From Antarctobacter sediminis (lineage in GTDB: Bacteria > Pseudomonadota > Alphaproteobacteria > Rhodobacterales > Rhodobacteraceae), in contig NZ_JAHUZG010000001.1 of the NCBI RefSeq assembly GCF_019218285.1, positions 1,178,001-1,242,000 on the forward strand: DNA of 64,000 nucleotides. Direction: 5' to 3'. Under the pieces are notes generated by a model, which saw nothing but the letters and a program-made list of their open reading frames with translations, ran no database searches and was not told the origin of the DNA. Of the stretch, positions 31,268 through 41,528 are shown one piece after another (positions within the stretch are counted from its first letter, which is position 1; each line of letters opens with the position of its first letter). The position numbers and the translations under genes are program-made.

Positions 31268-32020
31268 TTACCGCCAGACCGGCAGCGCCGACAAGGCCGA
31301 TGTGGCGATCAGCACATAGGCCGCCACGCGGTAGGCCGCTTCCCATTCGGGGCGGAACAACCGGGCGCCCAGCCAGTTGCCCAACATGTTCGGCACCGAC
31401 AGCGCCAGCCCCAGCCAGAGGAACTCGGTCATGAAACGGCCCATGGCCGCCATATAGCCCATCAGCAGCAGGTCATAGGCCAACAGGAACAGCAGGATCG
31501 TTGCCCGGATCGTGGCAACCGGCAGTGGCCGGGACATGTAGAACAGGATCACCGGCGGTCCGGGCAGACCGGCCATGCCCCCCAGCAACCCGGCCAAGCC
31601 GCCGATTCCACCGACCATGCCGCGGCTTATCCGTCCGCGATAGCGCAGGCCAAGCGACAGCACCGCCAGCATTGCCAATGCCAACAGCGCAACTCCAATG
31701 CGAAAGATCTCGGGCGCGATCCGGGTCAGGACCCACATGCCCAGCGGCAACACAAGAGCGCATCCAAGGACCAGTCTGCCCAGATCGCCCTTTTCGACCG
31801 CTGCCCAGGCCCGGCGCAGAATCGGCGCGGGACCAAAGAGGTCCATCACGGTCATTGTCAGGATGGCACCGAATGGCGGCAAGAGTTGCGCCGCCACCGG
31901 CAAAAATACAAGGCCCGAGCCAAAGCCGGTGAACCCGCGCACCAGCCCCGCTGCAAGCCCTGCAAGGATCAACCAGCCAATCCCCTCGATCCCGAGGAGA
32001 CTGGCCAGAAAATCAGGCAT
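31268..32020 (-). CDS. TauE/SafE family anion exporter, 250 aa
   Basis: The TauE/SafE family comprises sulfite or sulfoacetate exporters with eight helices in two inverted halves. The opening 'ILAGLAAGLVRGFTGFGSGLVFLPV' contains the G-F-G-S-G motif. A second copy appears around 'GGLAGLLGGMAGLPGPPVILFYMS'. The start ATG at 32020 overlaps the secF stop by 8 bp, so it is translationally coupled to the secretion genes. Its presence inside the sec-ccm operon is unexplained; the ion could be sulfite or another organic anion. Confidence 0.85.
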   Translation of the reverse strand: MPDFLASLLGIEGIGWLILAGLAAGLVRGFTGFGSGLVFLPVAAQLLPPFGAILTMTVMDLFGPAPILRRAWAAVEKGDLGRLVLGCALVLPLGMWVLTRIAPEIFRIGVALLALAMLAVLSLGLRYRGRISRGMVGGIGGLAGLLGGMAGLPGPPVILFYMSRPLPVATIRATILLFLLAYDLLLMGYMAAMGRFMTEFLWLGLALSVPNMLGNWLGARLFRPEWEAAYRVAAYVLIATSALSALPVWR

Positions 32021-32981
32021 CGATGTCGCCGAACTGATTGCCGGTCGTATCGCTGGGCTTGGACCAGTCGCGCTTTACGCCGAGGCGCAACAGCATGGTC
32101 GAGGCCACGAAGATCGACGAATAGGTGCCGACGATCACGCCCCAGATCATTGCAAACACAAAGCCCCGGATCACGTCGCCACCCAGCACGAACAGCGCGA
32201 TCAGCGCCAGCAGCGTGGTGACCGAGGTCATGAAGGTCCGGCTGAGCGTCTCGTTGATCGAGAGGTTCAGCACCTCCTTGAGGTCCTTGGACTTGTACTT
32301 GATCAGGTTCTCGCGCACCCGGTCAAAGACAACCACGGTATCGTTCAGCGAATAGCCGACGATGGTCAGAAGCGCGGCAATGATGGCAAGGTCGAACTTG
32401 ATACCCACCTCGGAAAACACACCGATGGTCAGCACCACGTCATGCACCAGCGCGACGACCGCCCCCAGCGCAAACTGCCATTCGAACCGCAGCCAGATGT
32501 AGATCAGCACCGCCCCGATGGCGAGCGCGACGGCGATGGCCGCCGTGCGGATCAACTCTCCCGAAACCTTGGGACCGACGGATTCGACCGAGACGAACTT
32601 GATGTCCGGCGCGATCTCTGCCAGCGCAACCCGCGCCTGTTCGATGACCTCGACGCTGACGGCCTCTTCGCCGTCCTGCGCGCCGATGCGGATCATCGCC
32701 ACGTTCTGATCGTCGCGGAAATTCGGGTCAAAGACCTCGGAGATCACAACGTCGCCCAGTTCCAGTGCGGCCAGCGCATCCCGATAGGCGCCCACATCCA
32801 CGGTCTGCGCGCTTTCGGTCCGGATCGTGGTGCCGCCACGAAAGTCGATGCCATAGTTCAGCCCGCGCAGGCCAAAGCTGGCCAGCGCAAGCACGATCAG
32901 AAGGGCCGAGATACCCAGCCACAGCACCGGTTTGGAAAAGAAATCGAAATTGGTCTGTTGGGGAACCAGCTTCAGGCGCAT
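32013..32981 (-). CDS. secF: Protein translocase subunit SecF
   Basis: SecF with SecD uses the proton gradient to pull exported proteins out of the SecYEG channel. Six helices and the family motif 'GLNYGIDFRGGTTI' (about residues 45-58) near the first periplasmic segment are visible. Conserved 'YSLNDTVVVFDRVREN' in helix 4/5 carries the key Asp, and 'NETLSRTFMTSVTTLLAL' is typical. The length of 322 aa is normal. It starts two bases after the secD stop. Confidence 0.96.
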   Translation of the reverse strand: MRLKLVPQQTNFDFFSKPVLWLGISALLIVLALASFGLRGLNYGIDFRGGTTIRTESAQTVDVGAYRDALAALELGDVVISEVFDPNFRDDQNVAMIRIGAQDGEEAVSVEVIEQARVALAEIAPDIKFVSVESVGPKVSGELIRTAAIAVALAIGAVLIYIWLRFEWQFALGAVVALVHDVVLTIGVFSEVGIKFDLAIIAALLTIVGYSLNDTVVVFDRVRENLIKYKSKDLKEVLNLSINETLSRTFMTSVTTLLALIALFVLGGDVIRGFVFAMIWGVIVGTYSSIFVASTMLLRLGVKRDWSKPSDTTGNQFGDIDA

Positions 32982-32982
32982 G

Positions 32983-34647
32983 TCAGACCTCGATCGTTTT
33001 CGGACGGCGGCGTTCGAACCATGTGACGATCAGCAGCCGCGTGACGAAGATCGCCGTAAAGACGGAAGTCAGGATGCCGAAGCCCAGCGTAACCGCAAAG
33101 CCGCGCACCGGACCCGAGCCCATGACATAAAGGATGACCGCCGTGATGAAGGTGGTGATGTTGGCGTCGATGATCGCCGAGAGCGCTTTTTCATAGCCCA
33201 GCTCGATGGCCCGCGCCGGCCCGCGCGCGGTGCGCAGTTCCTCGCGGATCCGTTCAAAGATCAGCACGTTGGCGTCAACGGCCATACCCACGGTCAGAAC
33301 GATCCCCGCGATCCCCGGAAGGGTCAGCGTTGCGCCGATCAGCGACAGCAGGCCAAAGATCATGCCGATGTTCAGGATCAGGGCGATATTGGCGAAGATG
33401 CCAAACAGGCCATAGCTGAGCGCCATAAAGACCAGCACCGCCACAAAGGCCACGATGGTCGCGATCTTGCCGGCGTCGATGCTGTCCTGCCCCAGTTCCG
33501 GGCCGATGGTCCGCTCTTCGAGGAAGACCATCTTGGCCGGCAGCGCACCGGCGCGCAGCAGAACCGCAAGACGGGTCGATTCCTCGACCGTGAAGTTGCC
33601 GGTGATGATGCCGGAACCGCCCGCGATATGGGCCTGAATGACCGGGGCCGAGATCACCTCGCCGTCAAGCACGATGGCAAAGGGCGAACCGATATTGTTG
33701 GCGGTGTAATCGCCAAACTTGCGCGCGCCCGAGGGGTTGAAGTTGAAGTTCACCGCCGGACGGCCGTTCTGGTCGAAACTGGGCTGCGCGTTGGTCAGCT
33801 GTTCACCAGTGACCACGGGAGCCTGTTCGAGGATGTAGAACACCCCGTCCTGATCGCCTGCGGGCAGGATCTCGTTGCCGACGCCCGGACGTTCGGTTCC
33901 GTCCGAGGTGCGGCTGACCACCGGCTGAAAGGTCAGCTGGGCCGTGGTGCCGATAATCGCCTTGAGTTCGGCGGCGGACCCGATGCCCGGCACCTGAATC
34001 AGGATGCGGTCAAAGCCCTGACGCTGGATCGTCGGCTCGCGCGTGCCAACCTCGTCGATCCGGCGGCGAATGATCTCGAGGCTTTGCTGCATGGTGCGGT
34101 CGTCCATGGCATTGCGCTCTGCCTCGGACAGGGTGACGACAATCTCATCGTCTTCGGACCGCACTTCGAGATCGGTGGAACCGGCCCCGGTCAGCGAGAC
34201 CACGGGCTGCGCCAGACCGCGCACCAGTTCGATGGCGCGGTCCATGCCGCCGGGTTCCGAAATCCTGACGCGCAGTTCGCCCTGTGTCGACGACGGTTGC
34301 AGGCGGATCGTGCCCACGGTGTCGCGCGCGTCGCGCAGCACGTCACGGACCTCGGGCCAGAGCGCCTCCATCCGGGCCTGATAGACTTCGTCCACCTGAA
34401 CCTCGGCCAGAAGATGCGCGCCGCCGCGCAGGTCGAGCCCGAGGTTCACCAGCCCCGAGGGCAGGAACGACGGCCATTCGGCGGCAAGATCCCGGTTCTC
34501 GGAGGTGTCGAACCCCGCTTCGATGGCCTTGACGGCATCGTTATGGGTTTCGACCCGGCTGTAGAAGGCGTTGGGCAGGGCGAGCAGCAGGCCGACAACG
34601 ACGGTCGCCCAGATCAGCACGCGTTTCCAGAGATCGACCTGCAACAT
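32983..34647 (-). CDS. secD: Protein translocase subunit SecD
   Basis: SecD has one N-terminal helix, a large periplasmic P1 domain and five C-terminal helices. The motif LGLDLRGGAHLLAEV (about residue 70) and the helix-4 motif 'GMAVDANVLIFERIREELR' (about 455, with the conserved Asp) are intact. The length of 554 aa is usual for alphaproteobacteria, shorter than E. coli's. It is cotranscribed with yajC (6 bp upstream) and secF. Confidence 0.96.
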   Translation of the reverse strand: MLQVDLWKRVLIWATVVVGLLLALPNAFYSRVETHNDAVKAIEAGFDTSENRDLAAEWPSFLPSGLVNLGLDLRGGAHLLAEVQVDEVYQARMEALWPEVRDVLRDARDTVGTIRLQPSSTQGELRVRISEPGGMDRAIELVRGLAQPVVSLTGAGSTDLEVRSEDDEIVVTLSEAERNAMDDRTMQQSLEIIRRRIDEVGTREPTIQRQGFDRILIQVPGIGSAAELKAIIGTTAQLTFQPVVSRTSDGTERPGVGNEILPAGDQDGVFYILEQAPVVTGEQLTNAQPSFDQNGRPAVNFNFNPSGARKFGDYTANNIGSPFAIVLDGEVISAPVIQAHIAGGSGIITGNFTVEESTRLAVLLRAGALPAKMVFLEERTIGPELGQDSIDAGKIATIVAFVAVLVFMALSYGLFGIFANIALILNIGMIFGLLSLIGATLTLPGIAGIVLTVGMAVDANVLIFERIREELRTARGPARAIELGYEKALSAIIDANITTFITAVILYVMGSGPVRGFAVTLGFGILTSVFTAIFVTRLLIVTWFERRRPKTIEV

Positions 34648-34653
34648 GAAGGA

Positions 34654-34935
34654 TCAGCTTTCGGCCGGTTCGGTCTTGGACAGGACCTGCGCAATGGTCG
34701 ACTTGACCACGCGGACCTTGACGCCCTCGGCCACTTCGACCTCGATTTCCTTGTCGTCCTTCACCTTGACGACCTTGCCGATCAGCCCGCCCTGGGTGAC
34801 GACCTGGTCACCGCGGCGCAGCGCGCTGACCATGTTCTGGTGTTCCTTCATCTTCTTCTGCTGCGGACGGATCAGCAGGAAATACATGATCGCGAAGATC
34901 AGAATAAGCGGAAGAAACTGGCCGACGGCTTCCAT
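34654..34935 (-). CDS. yajC: Preprotein translocase subunit YajC
   Basis: YajC is a small single-helix protein of the SecDF-YajC complex. The sequence MEAVGQFLPLILIFAIMYFL is the anchor; 'LLIRPQQKKMKEHQNMVSALRRGDQVVTQGGLIGKV' is the family signature. The length of 93 aa is normal. It is the first gene of the long minus-strand run yajC-secD-secF-tauE-Mth938-ccmABCDG, so the main promoter should lie in the 230-bp divergent gap at 34936-35165. Confidence 0.95.
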   Translation of the reverse strand: MEAVGQFLPLILIFAIMYFLLIRPQQKKMKEHQNMVSALRRGDQVVTQGGLIGKVVKVKDDKEIEVEVAEGVKVRVVKSTIAQVLSKTEPAES

Positions 34936-35165
34936 AGGGACGATGCTCCTGTTCAGAGAGAGCGGGGCACCCCCCGCGAAATTGCGCGGAACCTATGCGC
35001 GGCGCGGGCCAGATGCAAGGCAAGGCCATGGCCCTGCGCCGATTTGTTCGGCTTTGCAGGGCTGGAGGCCGTGGCCTGGCCGGTTCCGGTGCCGGGCCTT
35101 GCCCGCCCCTGCCCCGCGCCCTAGGGTTTTGCCTGCGAACAGGGCCCAACCGGAAAGGCCCCCAA

Positions 35166-35810
35166 ATGCTGCGCCTGCTGCTGCTTGTTGTCTTGTTGTT
35201 TCCCTTCGCGGTCCATGCCGACGAGCCCGCCATCGGACGGCTGAACACCGCTGGCTATCGCATGTCGGAAATGTGCACCGCCACGCTGATCGCCCCGGCG
35301 CTGGCCCTGACGGCCGCCCATTGTGTCACCCGCCCCGAGGACGGCTATCTGAAACGGATCGCGGACATGGTCTTTGTCGCGGGCTGGAACGGAAGCGAAC
35401 ACAGCGGCGCCGCCCGCATCAAAGAGGTGCGCGTCCACCCCAGGGCCTATGCCGGCGGCCGGTTCGACCTGCGCCACGACATCGCCCTGATCGAACTGGA
35501 AGACCCGCTGCCCCCGGCGCCCCAGCGCATCGGCAGCGCAATCCTGCCCGGTCCGCTGGAACTGTTGGGCTATCGCCGTTCGCGCCCGCATCGGCTGACA
35601 GTGACGCCCCTGTGCTACGGTGCCGAGGCCGGTGGCCTCTGGCGGATCGGCTGCCGCGTCGAACCGGGGCAGAGCGGCGGCCCCGTCATGGCAGGCGAAG
35701 GCAGTGCGCGGCGGCTGGTCGCGGTGATCGTCGCCGTCACCCGCGACGAAGAGGCGCTGGCGGTTCCGGTGGATGCATGGGTTCGGCAACAGTTCGCAGG
35801 CCAGCCATGA
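35166..35810 (+). CDS. Secreted trypsin-like serine protease, 214 aa
   Basis: This chymotrypsin-fold protease has a short signal peptide (MLRLLLLVVLLFPFAVHA). The catalytic triad is complete: His52 in LTAAHC, Asp105 in RHDIALIEL, and Ser170 in EPGQSGGPV. The small size and lack of a PDZ domain separate it from DegP. Cysteines are placed to form the usual disulfides. The start at 35166 has GGAAAGG upstream. It is divergent from yajC and upstream of serS, with no evident functional link. The target is unknown, probably periplasmic or extracellular. Confidence 0.85.
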   Translation: MLRLLLLVVLLFPFAVHADEPAIGRLNTAGYRMSEMCTATLIAPALALTAAHCVTRPEDGYLKRIADMVFVAGWNGSEHSGAARIKEVRVHPRAYAGGRFDLRHDIALIELEDPLPPAPQRIGSAILPGPLELLGYRRSRPHRLTVTPLCYGAEAGGLWRIGCRVEPGQSGGPVMAGEGSARRLVAVIVAVTRDEEALAVPVDAWVRQQFAGQP

Positions 35811-35899
35811 GAAGGCGCCGCATCCCGCCCGGTCCCCCTACCGTCCTGTGAAAAGATGGGGCATAACCGCCCCGACTCGTTCAATGATTGGAGAAAGTG

Positions 35900-37192
35900 A
35901 TGCACGACATCCGCGCCATCCGTGAAAATCCCGAAGCCTGGGATGCGGCCCTCTCGCGCCGCGGGGTGGAGGCGATGTCGTCACAGATCCTCGATCTGGA
36001 CAAGGCACGCCGCGCCGCCATCACCGCCGCCGAAGAGGCGCAGGCGGAACAGAACCGCGCCTCCAAGGACGTGGGCAAGGCCAAGGCCAGCGGCGACGAG
36101 GCCGAATTCGAACGCCTGCGCGCGCTGGTCGCCGCGAAAAAGGCCGAAGTGGCCGAGATGCAGGACAAGGCCAAGACACTGGACACCCAGTTGACCGACC
36201 TGCTGATGGGCGTGCCGAACCTGCCGCTGGATGACATCCCCGACGGCGCGGACGAAAACGACAACGTGGAAATCCGCCGCTGGGGCAGCCCGCGCACCTT
36301 CGATTTCACTCCGAAAGAGCACTATGATCTCGACGGCGTGAAACCGGGCATGGACTTCGAAGTGGCGGCCAAACTGTCGGGTTCGCGTTTCGTGGTGCTG
36401 TCGGGCGGGGTGGCGCGCATCCACCGCGCGCTGGCGCAGTTCATGCTGGACACCCATACCGAAGAACATGGCCTTGCCGAAACATGGACCCCGGTGCTTG
36501 TGCGCCCGGAAATGATGTATGGCACCGGCCAGTTGCCCAAATTCGGCGAAGACAGCTATGAAACCACCAACGGCTGGTGGCTGATCCCCACCTCCGAGGT
36601 GACGCTGACCAATATCGTCAACGGTCTGACGGTCGAGCAATCCTACCTGCCGCGCCGCTATACCGCGCATTCGCAATGTTTCCGCTCCGAGGCGGGCAGC
36701 GCGGGCCGCGACACCGCCGGGATGCTGCGCCAGCACCAGTTCGAAAAGGTCGAGATGGTCACCGTCTGCCACCCGGACGAGGCGCTGGCCGAACATGACC
36801 GGATGACCAAATGCGCCGAGGCGATCCTTGAAAAGCTGGGCCTGCCCTATCGCACCGTGGTGCTGTGCACCGGCGACATGGGCTTTGGCGCGCAAAAGAC
36901 CCATGACATCGAGGTCTGGCTGCCCGGTCAGGACAGCTACCGCGAGATCTCGTCGGTCTCGACCTGCGGCACATTCCAGGCGCGGCGCATGAACGCGCGG
37001 TTCAAACCCGCCGAAGGCGGCAAGCCCGGCTTTCTCGCCACGCTGAACGGATCGGGCCTTGCGGTGGGCCGCTGCCTGATCGCCGTTCTGGAAAACGGCC
37101 AGCAGGCGGATGGCTCGGTCGACCTGCCCGAGGCGCTGCACCCTTACCTGCGCGGCAAGACGCGGCTCTCGGCCGAGGGTGTATTGGAATGA
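35900..37192 (+). CDS. serS: Seryl-tRNA synthetase
   Basis: This class II synthetase charges tRNA-Ser and tRNA-Sec. The N-terminal long coiled-coil arm (about residues 25-100, alternating Ala/Glu/Lys) contacts the tRNA. Motif 2 is [26 protein letters not shown] and motif 3 is '[19 protein letters not shown]'. The start ATG at 35900 is preceded by GGAG. The length of 430 aa is normal. The 3' end overlaps the next gene as ATGA. Confidence 0.97.
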   Translation: MHDIRAIRENPEAWDAALSRRGVEAMSSQILDLDKARRAAITAAEEAQAEQNRASKDVGKAKASGDEAEFERLRALVAAKKAEVAEMQDKAKTLDTQLTDLLMGVPNLPLDDIPDGADENDNVEIRRWGSPRTFDFTPKEHYDLDGVKPGMDFEVAAKLSGSRFVVLSGGVARIHRALAQFMLDTHTEEHGLAETWTPVLVRPEMMYGTGQLPKFGEDSYETTNGWWLIPTSEVTLTNIVNGLTVEQSYLPRRYTAHSQCFRSEAGSAGRDTAGMLRQHQFEKVEMVTVCHPDEALAEHDRMTKCAEAILEKLGLPYRTVVLCTGDMGFGAQKTHDIEVWLPGQDSYREISSVSTCGTFQARRMNARFKPAEGGKPGFLATLNGSGLAVGRCLIAVLENGQQADGSVDLPEALHPYLRGKTRLSAEGVLE

Positions 37193-37890
37193 CCCGCCTC
37201 TGGGCCCTGTTCTGCTTTGTCGCGGCGCTGGCCTTTGCGGCCTCGCCCTGGCTGGCGCCGGGGTTCAACGGCTTCGAGCCTTCGCAATTTCCCGTCGTGA
37301 TCGAAAACCCGCCGGTGCAACCGGCGGGCTATGCCTTTGCGATCTGGGGCCTGATCTATGTCTGGCTGATCATCGGCACCGGCTTCGGCCTGCTGCGTCG
37401 GGGCGATGACATCGACTGGGCGCCCATGCGCCCACCACTGCTGATCAGCCTTGCGGTGGGGACGGTCTGGCTGCCGGTGGCACAGGTTTCCCCGGTATTG
37501 GCGGTTGTGCTGATCTGGGTGATGCTGATCACCGCGCTGGTGGCACTCTGGCGGGCGGGCGATACTGACCGCTGGCTGCAACAGGGGCCGGTGGCGGTCT
37601 ACGCAGGCTGGCTGACCGCGGCGTCTTGCGTCGGCACCGGCGTGGTGATCGGCGGTTATGGCTGGCTGCTGCCGACACCGGCGGCGCTGGTGTCGCTGGC
37701 CGCCTGCATGGCGCTGGCGCTGATCATGCAATACCGCCTGCACCGCGCGCCGGAATACGGCATGACAGTGATCTGGGCACTGGTGGGGGTCGTCGTTTCG
37801 AACTGGCAGCCCTTTAACGCCGCGGTGACCGGGCTGGCACTGCTTGGCATGATCGCAATTCTTGGCGTGCGTGGCACGGACACGGAATAA
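37189..37890 (+). CDS. TspO/MBR-like tryptophan-rich membrane protein, 233 aa
   Basis: About seven hydrophobic segments and a TspO-like core ('[20 protein letters not shown]', with the P-x4-F-x-I-W-x2-I-Y pattern) place it in the TspO/MBR-related group. It is longer than classical TspO (about 160 aa) and less rich in Trp in later helices. TspO proteins bind tetrapyrroles; in phototrophic relatives they influence pigment synthesis. Here no photosynthesis genes adjoin. Coupling to serS is by a 4-bp overlap and is probably only translational convenience. Confidence 0.6.
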   Translation: MTRLWALFCFVAALAFAASPWLAPGFNGFEPSQFPVVIENPPVQPAGYAFAIWGLIYVWLIIGTGFGLLRRGDDIDWAPMRPPLLISLAVGTVWLPVAQVSPVLAVVLIWVMLITALVALWRAGDTDRWLQQGPVAVYAGWLTAASCVGTGVVIGGYGWLLPTPAALVSLAACMALALIMQYRLHRAPEYGMTVIWALVGVVVSNWQPFNAAVTGLALLGMIAILGVRGTDTE

Positions 37891-37957
37891 GGCGGCGCTG
37901 GACAGGGCCGGGCGCGCGCCCTAGGCTTTCCGCCATTCCAACGCCAAGGATTTTCAC

Positions 37958-38314
37958 ATGCGCGCCCTGATTTTCTCTGCCTGCCTTCTGGCCTCCCCGC
38001 TCGTCGCACAGGAAAGCCTGCAACTCGAAGGCAGCCCGGACCTCGCGGGCCACTACCGTGTCGACGGACGCAACCCCGACGGATCCGCCTATAGCGGAAC
38101 CGTGGACCTCCGCGAAGACGGCGGCCAATATGCCGTCACCTGGACCATCGCCGGCCAGGTCTATCGCGGCACCGGTCGGCTACAGGGACGCCTGCTGACG
38201 GTGGATTGGCAAGGTGACAGCGACCCCGTCTTCTACGTTCTGATGCCGGATGGCGACCTGCACGGCACATGGGCCGACGGTCGCGGCCTTGACCGCCTGG
38301 AACGCGCGAACTGA
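37958..38314 (+). CDS. Secreted hypothetical protein, 118 aa
   Basis: The signal peptide MRALIFSACLLASPLVAQ is followed by a beta-rich mature part: 'GHYRVDGRNPDGSAYSGTVDL', 'YAVTWTIAGQVYRGTGRLQG', 'LTVDWQGDSDPVFYVLMPDG', 'LHGTWADGRGLDRL'. The alternating strand pattern with G-T, W and Y residues resembles small lipocalin or fibronectin-binding-like beta-barrels of Rhodobacteraceae, but I cannot name a family securely. It is transcribed alone, convergent with der. Confidence 0.65.
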   Translation: MRALIFSACLLASPLVAQESLQLEGSPDLAGHYRVDGRNPDGSAYSGTVDLREDGGQYAVTWTIAGQVYRGTGRLQGRLLTVDWQGDSDPVFYVLMPDGDLHGTWADGRGLDRLERAN

Positions 38315-38374
38315 TCCGGCCCAGCCATTCCATCCCCGGCGCTCCGCCCTCTTCACGCCCCGATCTCTCCGGCC

Positions 38375-38443
38375 GACCGGTGCTCAGCCATTGTTCCCTG
38401 GTGAATTCCGAAGCGAAAAACGGCGCCAGGGGCGCCGCTTTCC
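38375..38443 (-). terminator. der terminator within dispersed repeat, copy B
   Basis: On the minus strand, CGGCGCC, CCT, GGCGCCG then TTTTT (38437 down to 38416) is an intrinsic terminator 18 bp after the der stop. The sequence continues as CTTCGGAATTCACCAGGGAACA and ATGGCTGAGCACCGGTC, both shared with the 14811-15036 region. Part of a repeat family is therefore doubling as a terminator here. Confidence 0.85.
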
Positions 38444-38454
38444 TTTCCAGATCT

Positions 38455-39930
38455 TCAGTCCTTTTTCGACTGCAATTTGCCGAGATGCTTCTTCAGCGCA
38501 CCGGCATTTTTCTTCTTGCGCCCCTTGTAGGGGTTGCGATCCCCCTGCCCGCGCATAGTCAGGCGAATAGGCGTTCCGGGCATGTCAAAGTCTTCGCGCA
38601 GCCCGTTCACCAGATAGCGCGAATAGCTCTCGGGCAGCTTGTCGGGATGCGAGCACATCACCACGAAACCCGGCGGGCGCGTCTTGGCCTGCGTCATGTA
38701 ACGCAGCTTGATCCGGCGGCCCTGCGGCGCGGGGGGCGGATGCCTCTGCACCATACCCTCCAGCCAACGGTTCAATTGCGCCGTGGGCACGCGGCGGTTC
38801 CACACATCGTAGGCCTGCATCACGGCGGCCTGCAAACGGTCCAGCCCCTTGCCCGTCCGGGCGGAGATTGTCACCAAAGGCGCACCGCGCAATTGCGGCA
38901 GAACATGTTCGAACTGCTCGCGCAGCCATTTCAGCTTGTCCTGCTTCTGGTCCTCGATATCCCATTTGTTGACCGCGACCACAACGGCGCGGCCCTCGCG
39001 CTCGGCCAGATCGGCGATCTTGAGATCCTGCGTCTCGAACGGGATCGCGGCATCCAGCAGAACGATCACAACCTCGGCGAATTTCACCGCGCGGATGCCG
39101 TCGGACACCGACAGCTTTTCCAGTTTTTCCTGAACCTTGGCGCGCCGACGCATCCCGGCTGTGTCAAAGATGCGCATCGGCACCCCGCCCCAGTCCATCT
39201 GGACGGAAATCGCATCGCGCGTGATCCCCGCCTCCGGTCCGGTCAGCAGGCGATCTTCGCCAAGAATGGCATTGACCAGGGTCGATTTGCCCGCGTTGGG
39301 ACGGCCCACAACGGCGATCTGCAAAGGCTTGTCAGCGGTTGGCATCCGCACGGCGCCATCATCGCCTTCCTCGGCCTCTTCCTCGGTCAGCGAGACCTCG
39401 GTTTCCGGTGCCTCGGCGGCGGCCCGTTCGGCAAAACCCTCGGACAACGGCACAAGCGCGGAATAAAGCTCGTTCATGCCCTCGCCATGTTCGGCCGACA
39501 GGCGCAGCGGCTCACCCAGACCCAGCGCATAGGCTTCGATCACACCGGCATCCGCCGCCGATCCTTCGGCCTTGTTGGCGGCAAGGATGACGTGTTTGGC
39601 CCGCTTGCGAAGGATCTCGGCAAAAACCTGATCGTCGGGCAGAATCCCGGCCCGCGCATCGACAAGGAACAGGCAGATATCTGCTTCGTCCACGGCGCGT
39701 TCGGTCAGGCGGCGCATACGGGCCGGCAGGCTCTCATCCGTCTCGTTTTCCAGACCGGCGGTGTCGATCACGGTAAACCGCAAATCGCCCAGCCGCGCCT
39801 CGCCCTCGCGCAGGTCACGTGTGACGCCCGGCTGGTCATCGACCAGCGCAAGACGCCGCCCGACAAGACGGTTGAACAGGGTCGACTTGCCCACGTTGGG
39901 GCGACCGACGATGGCGAGAGAGAAACTCAT
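38455..39930 (-). CDS. der: Ribosome-assembly GTPase Der (EngA), 491 aa
   Basis: Der is a double GTPase essential for 50S ribosome assembly. G-domain 1 has [12 protein letters not shown] (residue 8) and DTAGLENE; G-domain 2 has [12 protein letters not shown] (about residue 208) and DTAGMRR. Both have NKxD-type G4 motifs (NKAE, atypical with Glu, and NKWD). The C-terminal KH-like domain ends '[19 protein letters not shown]', a basic RNA-binding tail. An acidic linker (EEEAEEGDD) joins the G-domains. The start at 39930 ([12 protein letters not shown]) is standard. It is the last of the trio TPR/bamB/der. Confidence 0.96.
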   Translation of the reverse strand: MSFSLAIVGRPNVGKSTLFNRLVGRRLALVDDQPGVTRDLREGEARLGDLRFTVIDTAGLENETDESLPARMRRLTERAVDEADICLFLVDARAGILPDDQVFAEILRKRAKHVILAANKAEGSAADAGVIEAYALGLGEPLRLSAEHGEGMNELYSALVPLSEGFAERAAAEAPETEVSLTEEEAEEGDDGAVRMPTADKPLQIAVVGRPNAGKSTLVNAILGEDRLLTGPEAGITRDAISVQMDWGGVPMRIFDTAGMRRRAKVQEKLEKLSVSDGIRAVKFAEVVIVLLDAAIPFETQDLKIADLAEREGRAVVVAVNKWDIEDQKQDKLKWLREQFEHVLPQLRGAPLVTISARTGKGLDRLQAAVMQAYDVWNRRVPTAQLNRWLEGMVQRHPPPAPQGRRIKLRYMTQAKTRPPGFVVMCSHPDKLPESYSRYLVNGLREDFDMPGTPIRLTMRGQGDRNPYKGRKKKNAGALKKHLGKLQSKKD

Positions 39931-40123
39931 GTCCCGGCTCCAAAGATCAAGAGCGCCGCTTAGCGCATTTCGGAACAGGGATAAAGGGGGCGCGCCCACC
40001 TGTGCCGCGGGTTTCCGGACCCTGCCCTTTCGCGGTTGCCCAAACCCCGAGACCAAGGCCGTCAGGCCGCCGGGCCGAGGATCCTGCGCGCGCCGAAGGC
40101 GCGCACAATCGGATCACGCCAGA

Positions 40124-41464
40124 TCAGCGATAGGCGTGCAGGACGCCTTTGCGCGACACGACATAAAGCGTGCCATTGGCCACGATCGGCCGCGTCGTGG
40201 CCCCGCCGGCGATGTCGATTTGCTGCAACAGGCTGCCATCGGCGGGATTGAACGCGCGAATCTTGCCGTCCGAACTGGTGACGATCAGCCGTCCGCCCGC
40301 AAGAACCGGACCGTGGTTGGCAAACGAGCCGTCACGGCGGCGGTTCGGGTTCCGTGTCGGACGATATCCCGGCAGGTCCCGCGACCAGATTTCCTGACCG
40401 GTGTCCGCGTCCAGCCGCACCAGCTGGTTCAGGTCAGACACGAAAAAGACCGAATCACCTGCGGGCCACATCGGCCCCAGGGCGCCCTTCTTGGCGGTCC
40501 AGATCCGGTCGCCGTTGTAGATCGACAGCGCTACGACACGGCCCGAGTGGTTGCCGGCATAGACGCGGTCGCCCGCGATTACGGGATCGCCGGTCACGTC
40601 GTTGATGCCCGCCAGAGTGACCCCTGTGCGCCGTCCCAGAAGCTCCGCGTTCCAGACTTGCAATCCGCCTTGGCGGAACGCGCCGGACACAGCGCCCGAC
40701 CCGAAGGCAAAAACCACATATTTGTCGTTGATCGCCGGGGCGGGTGCCCCCGCGATATTGTTGAAATCCTGCGCGCCGTCGAATTGCCAGCGGACGCGAC
40801 CATCCTTGCTTTCAATCGCCCAGGCCGTGCTGTCGCCGGACACCACATAAACCAGCCCGTCGCGATAGCTGGGCGCGCCGGTGGCCGTGTTGTTCAGATC
40901 CTGTTCCCAAAAGACATTGCCCGTGGCCGGGTCCAGCGCGGTCAGCTTGCCGAAACCGGAGGACACGAACAGCTTGCCATCCCCATAGGCAAGCCCGCCG
41001 CCCTGTCCTTCGGGAGCCTTGTCACGTTGGGGAATCAGGGCCGCGCTCCACAGTGTCTGGCCCGATGTCGAGGTCGCCCGCACTTGATGGTTGGCGTCCA
41101 TGGTAAAGATACGCCCGCCAGCCACGATCGGGTCCGCGTTCAGCCGGGTCTTGCGTCCGTCGCCCGCCCCGATCGACACCGCGAACAAAGGCGACAGCGA
41201 CTGGCCAAGGGCCGCGTTGGCCACCCGTGCCATCGGCGAGACCGGGCTTTGCGCCCAATCCTGGTTGGCCACGGCGGCAGGCGCGCTGAAAGCGCGGGCC
41301 TGCGGACCCGCGGCCTCGGCGACCGGGGCCGCGTCGTCCACGTAATCGCCGCTCAGCACGTCACGCACATTCAGGCGTTCGCCCGGCAGGATCTGCTCGC
41401 GCTCCGTACAACCGGCCAGCGCCACCGCGGCCAGCGAAATCAGCAGAGAGGTCTTACGCAGCAT
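40124..41464 (-). CDS. bamB: Outer-membrane assembly lipoprotein BamB (PQQ-like beta-propeller), 446 aa
   Basis: BamB is a lipoprotein of the BAM complex that inserts outer-membrane proteins. The lipobox is VALAGC with Cys19. The rest is a beta-propeller with repeating blades such as 'GGLAYGDGKLFVSSGFGKLTALDPATGNVFWEQDL' and 'GRLIVTSSDGKIRAFNPADGSLLQQ'. It is longer than E. coli BamB (about 390 aa) because of an N-terminal linker of about 60 residues. The position between a YfgM-like gene and der is the same as in E. coli. The start at 41464 was chosen for the signal peptide. Confidence 0.9.
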   Translation of the reverse strand: MLRKTSLLISLAAVALAGCTEREQILPGERLNVRDVLSGDYVDDAAPVAEAAGPQARAFSAPAAVANQDWAQSPVSPMARVANAALGQSLSPLFAVSIGAGDGRKTRLNADPIVAGGRIFTMDANHQVRATSTSGQTLWSAALIPQRDKAPEGQGGGLAYGDGKLFVSSGFGKLTALDPATGNVFWEQDLNNTATGAPSYRDGLVYVVSGDSTAWAIESKDGRVRWQFDGAQDFNNIAGAPAPAINDKYVVFAFGSGAVSGAFRQGGLQVWNAELLGRRTGVTLAGINDVTGDPVIAGDRVYAGNHSGRVVALSIYNGDRIWTAKKGALGPMWPAGDSVFFVSDLNQLVRLDADTGQEIWSRDLPGYRPTRNPNRRRDGSFANHGPVLAGGRLIVTSSDGKIRAFNPADGSLLQQIDIAGGATTRPIVANGTLYVVSRKGVLHAYR

Positions 41465-41528
41465 CCGAATGCCCCTTTCGTCACCATACGGGGCCCTGCC
41501 CCCCGCCGTGTGCCCCGACAATACGGGC

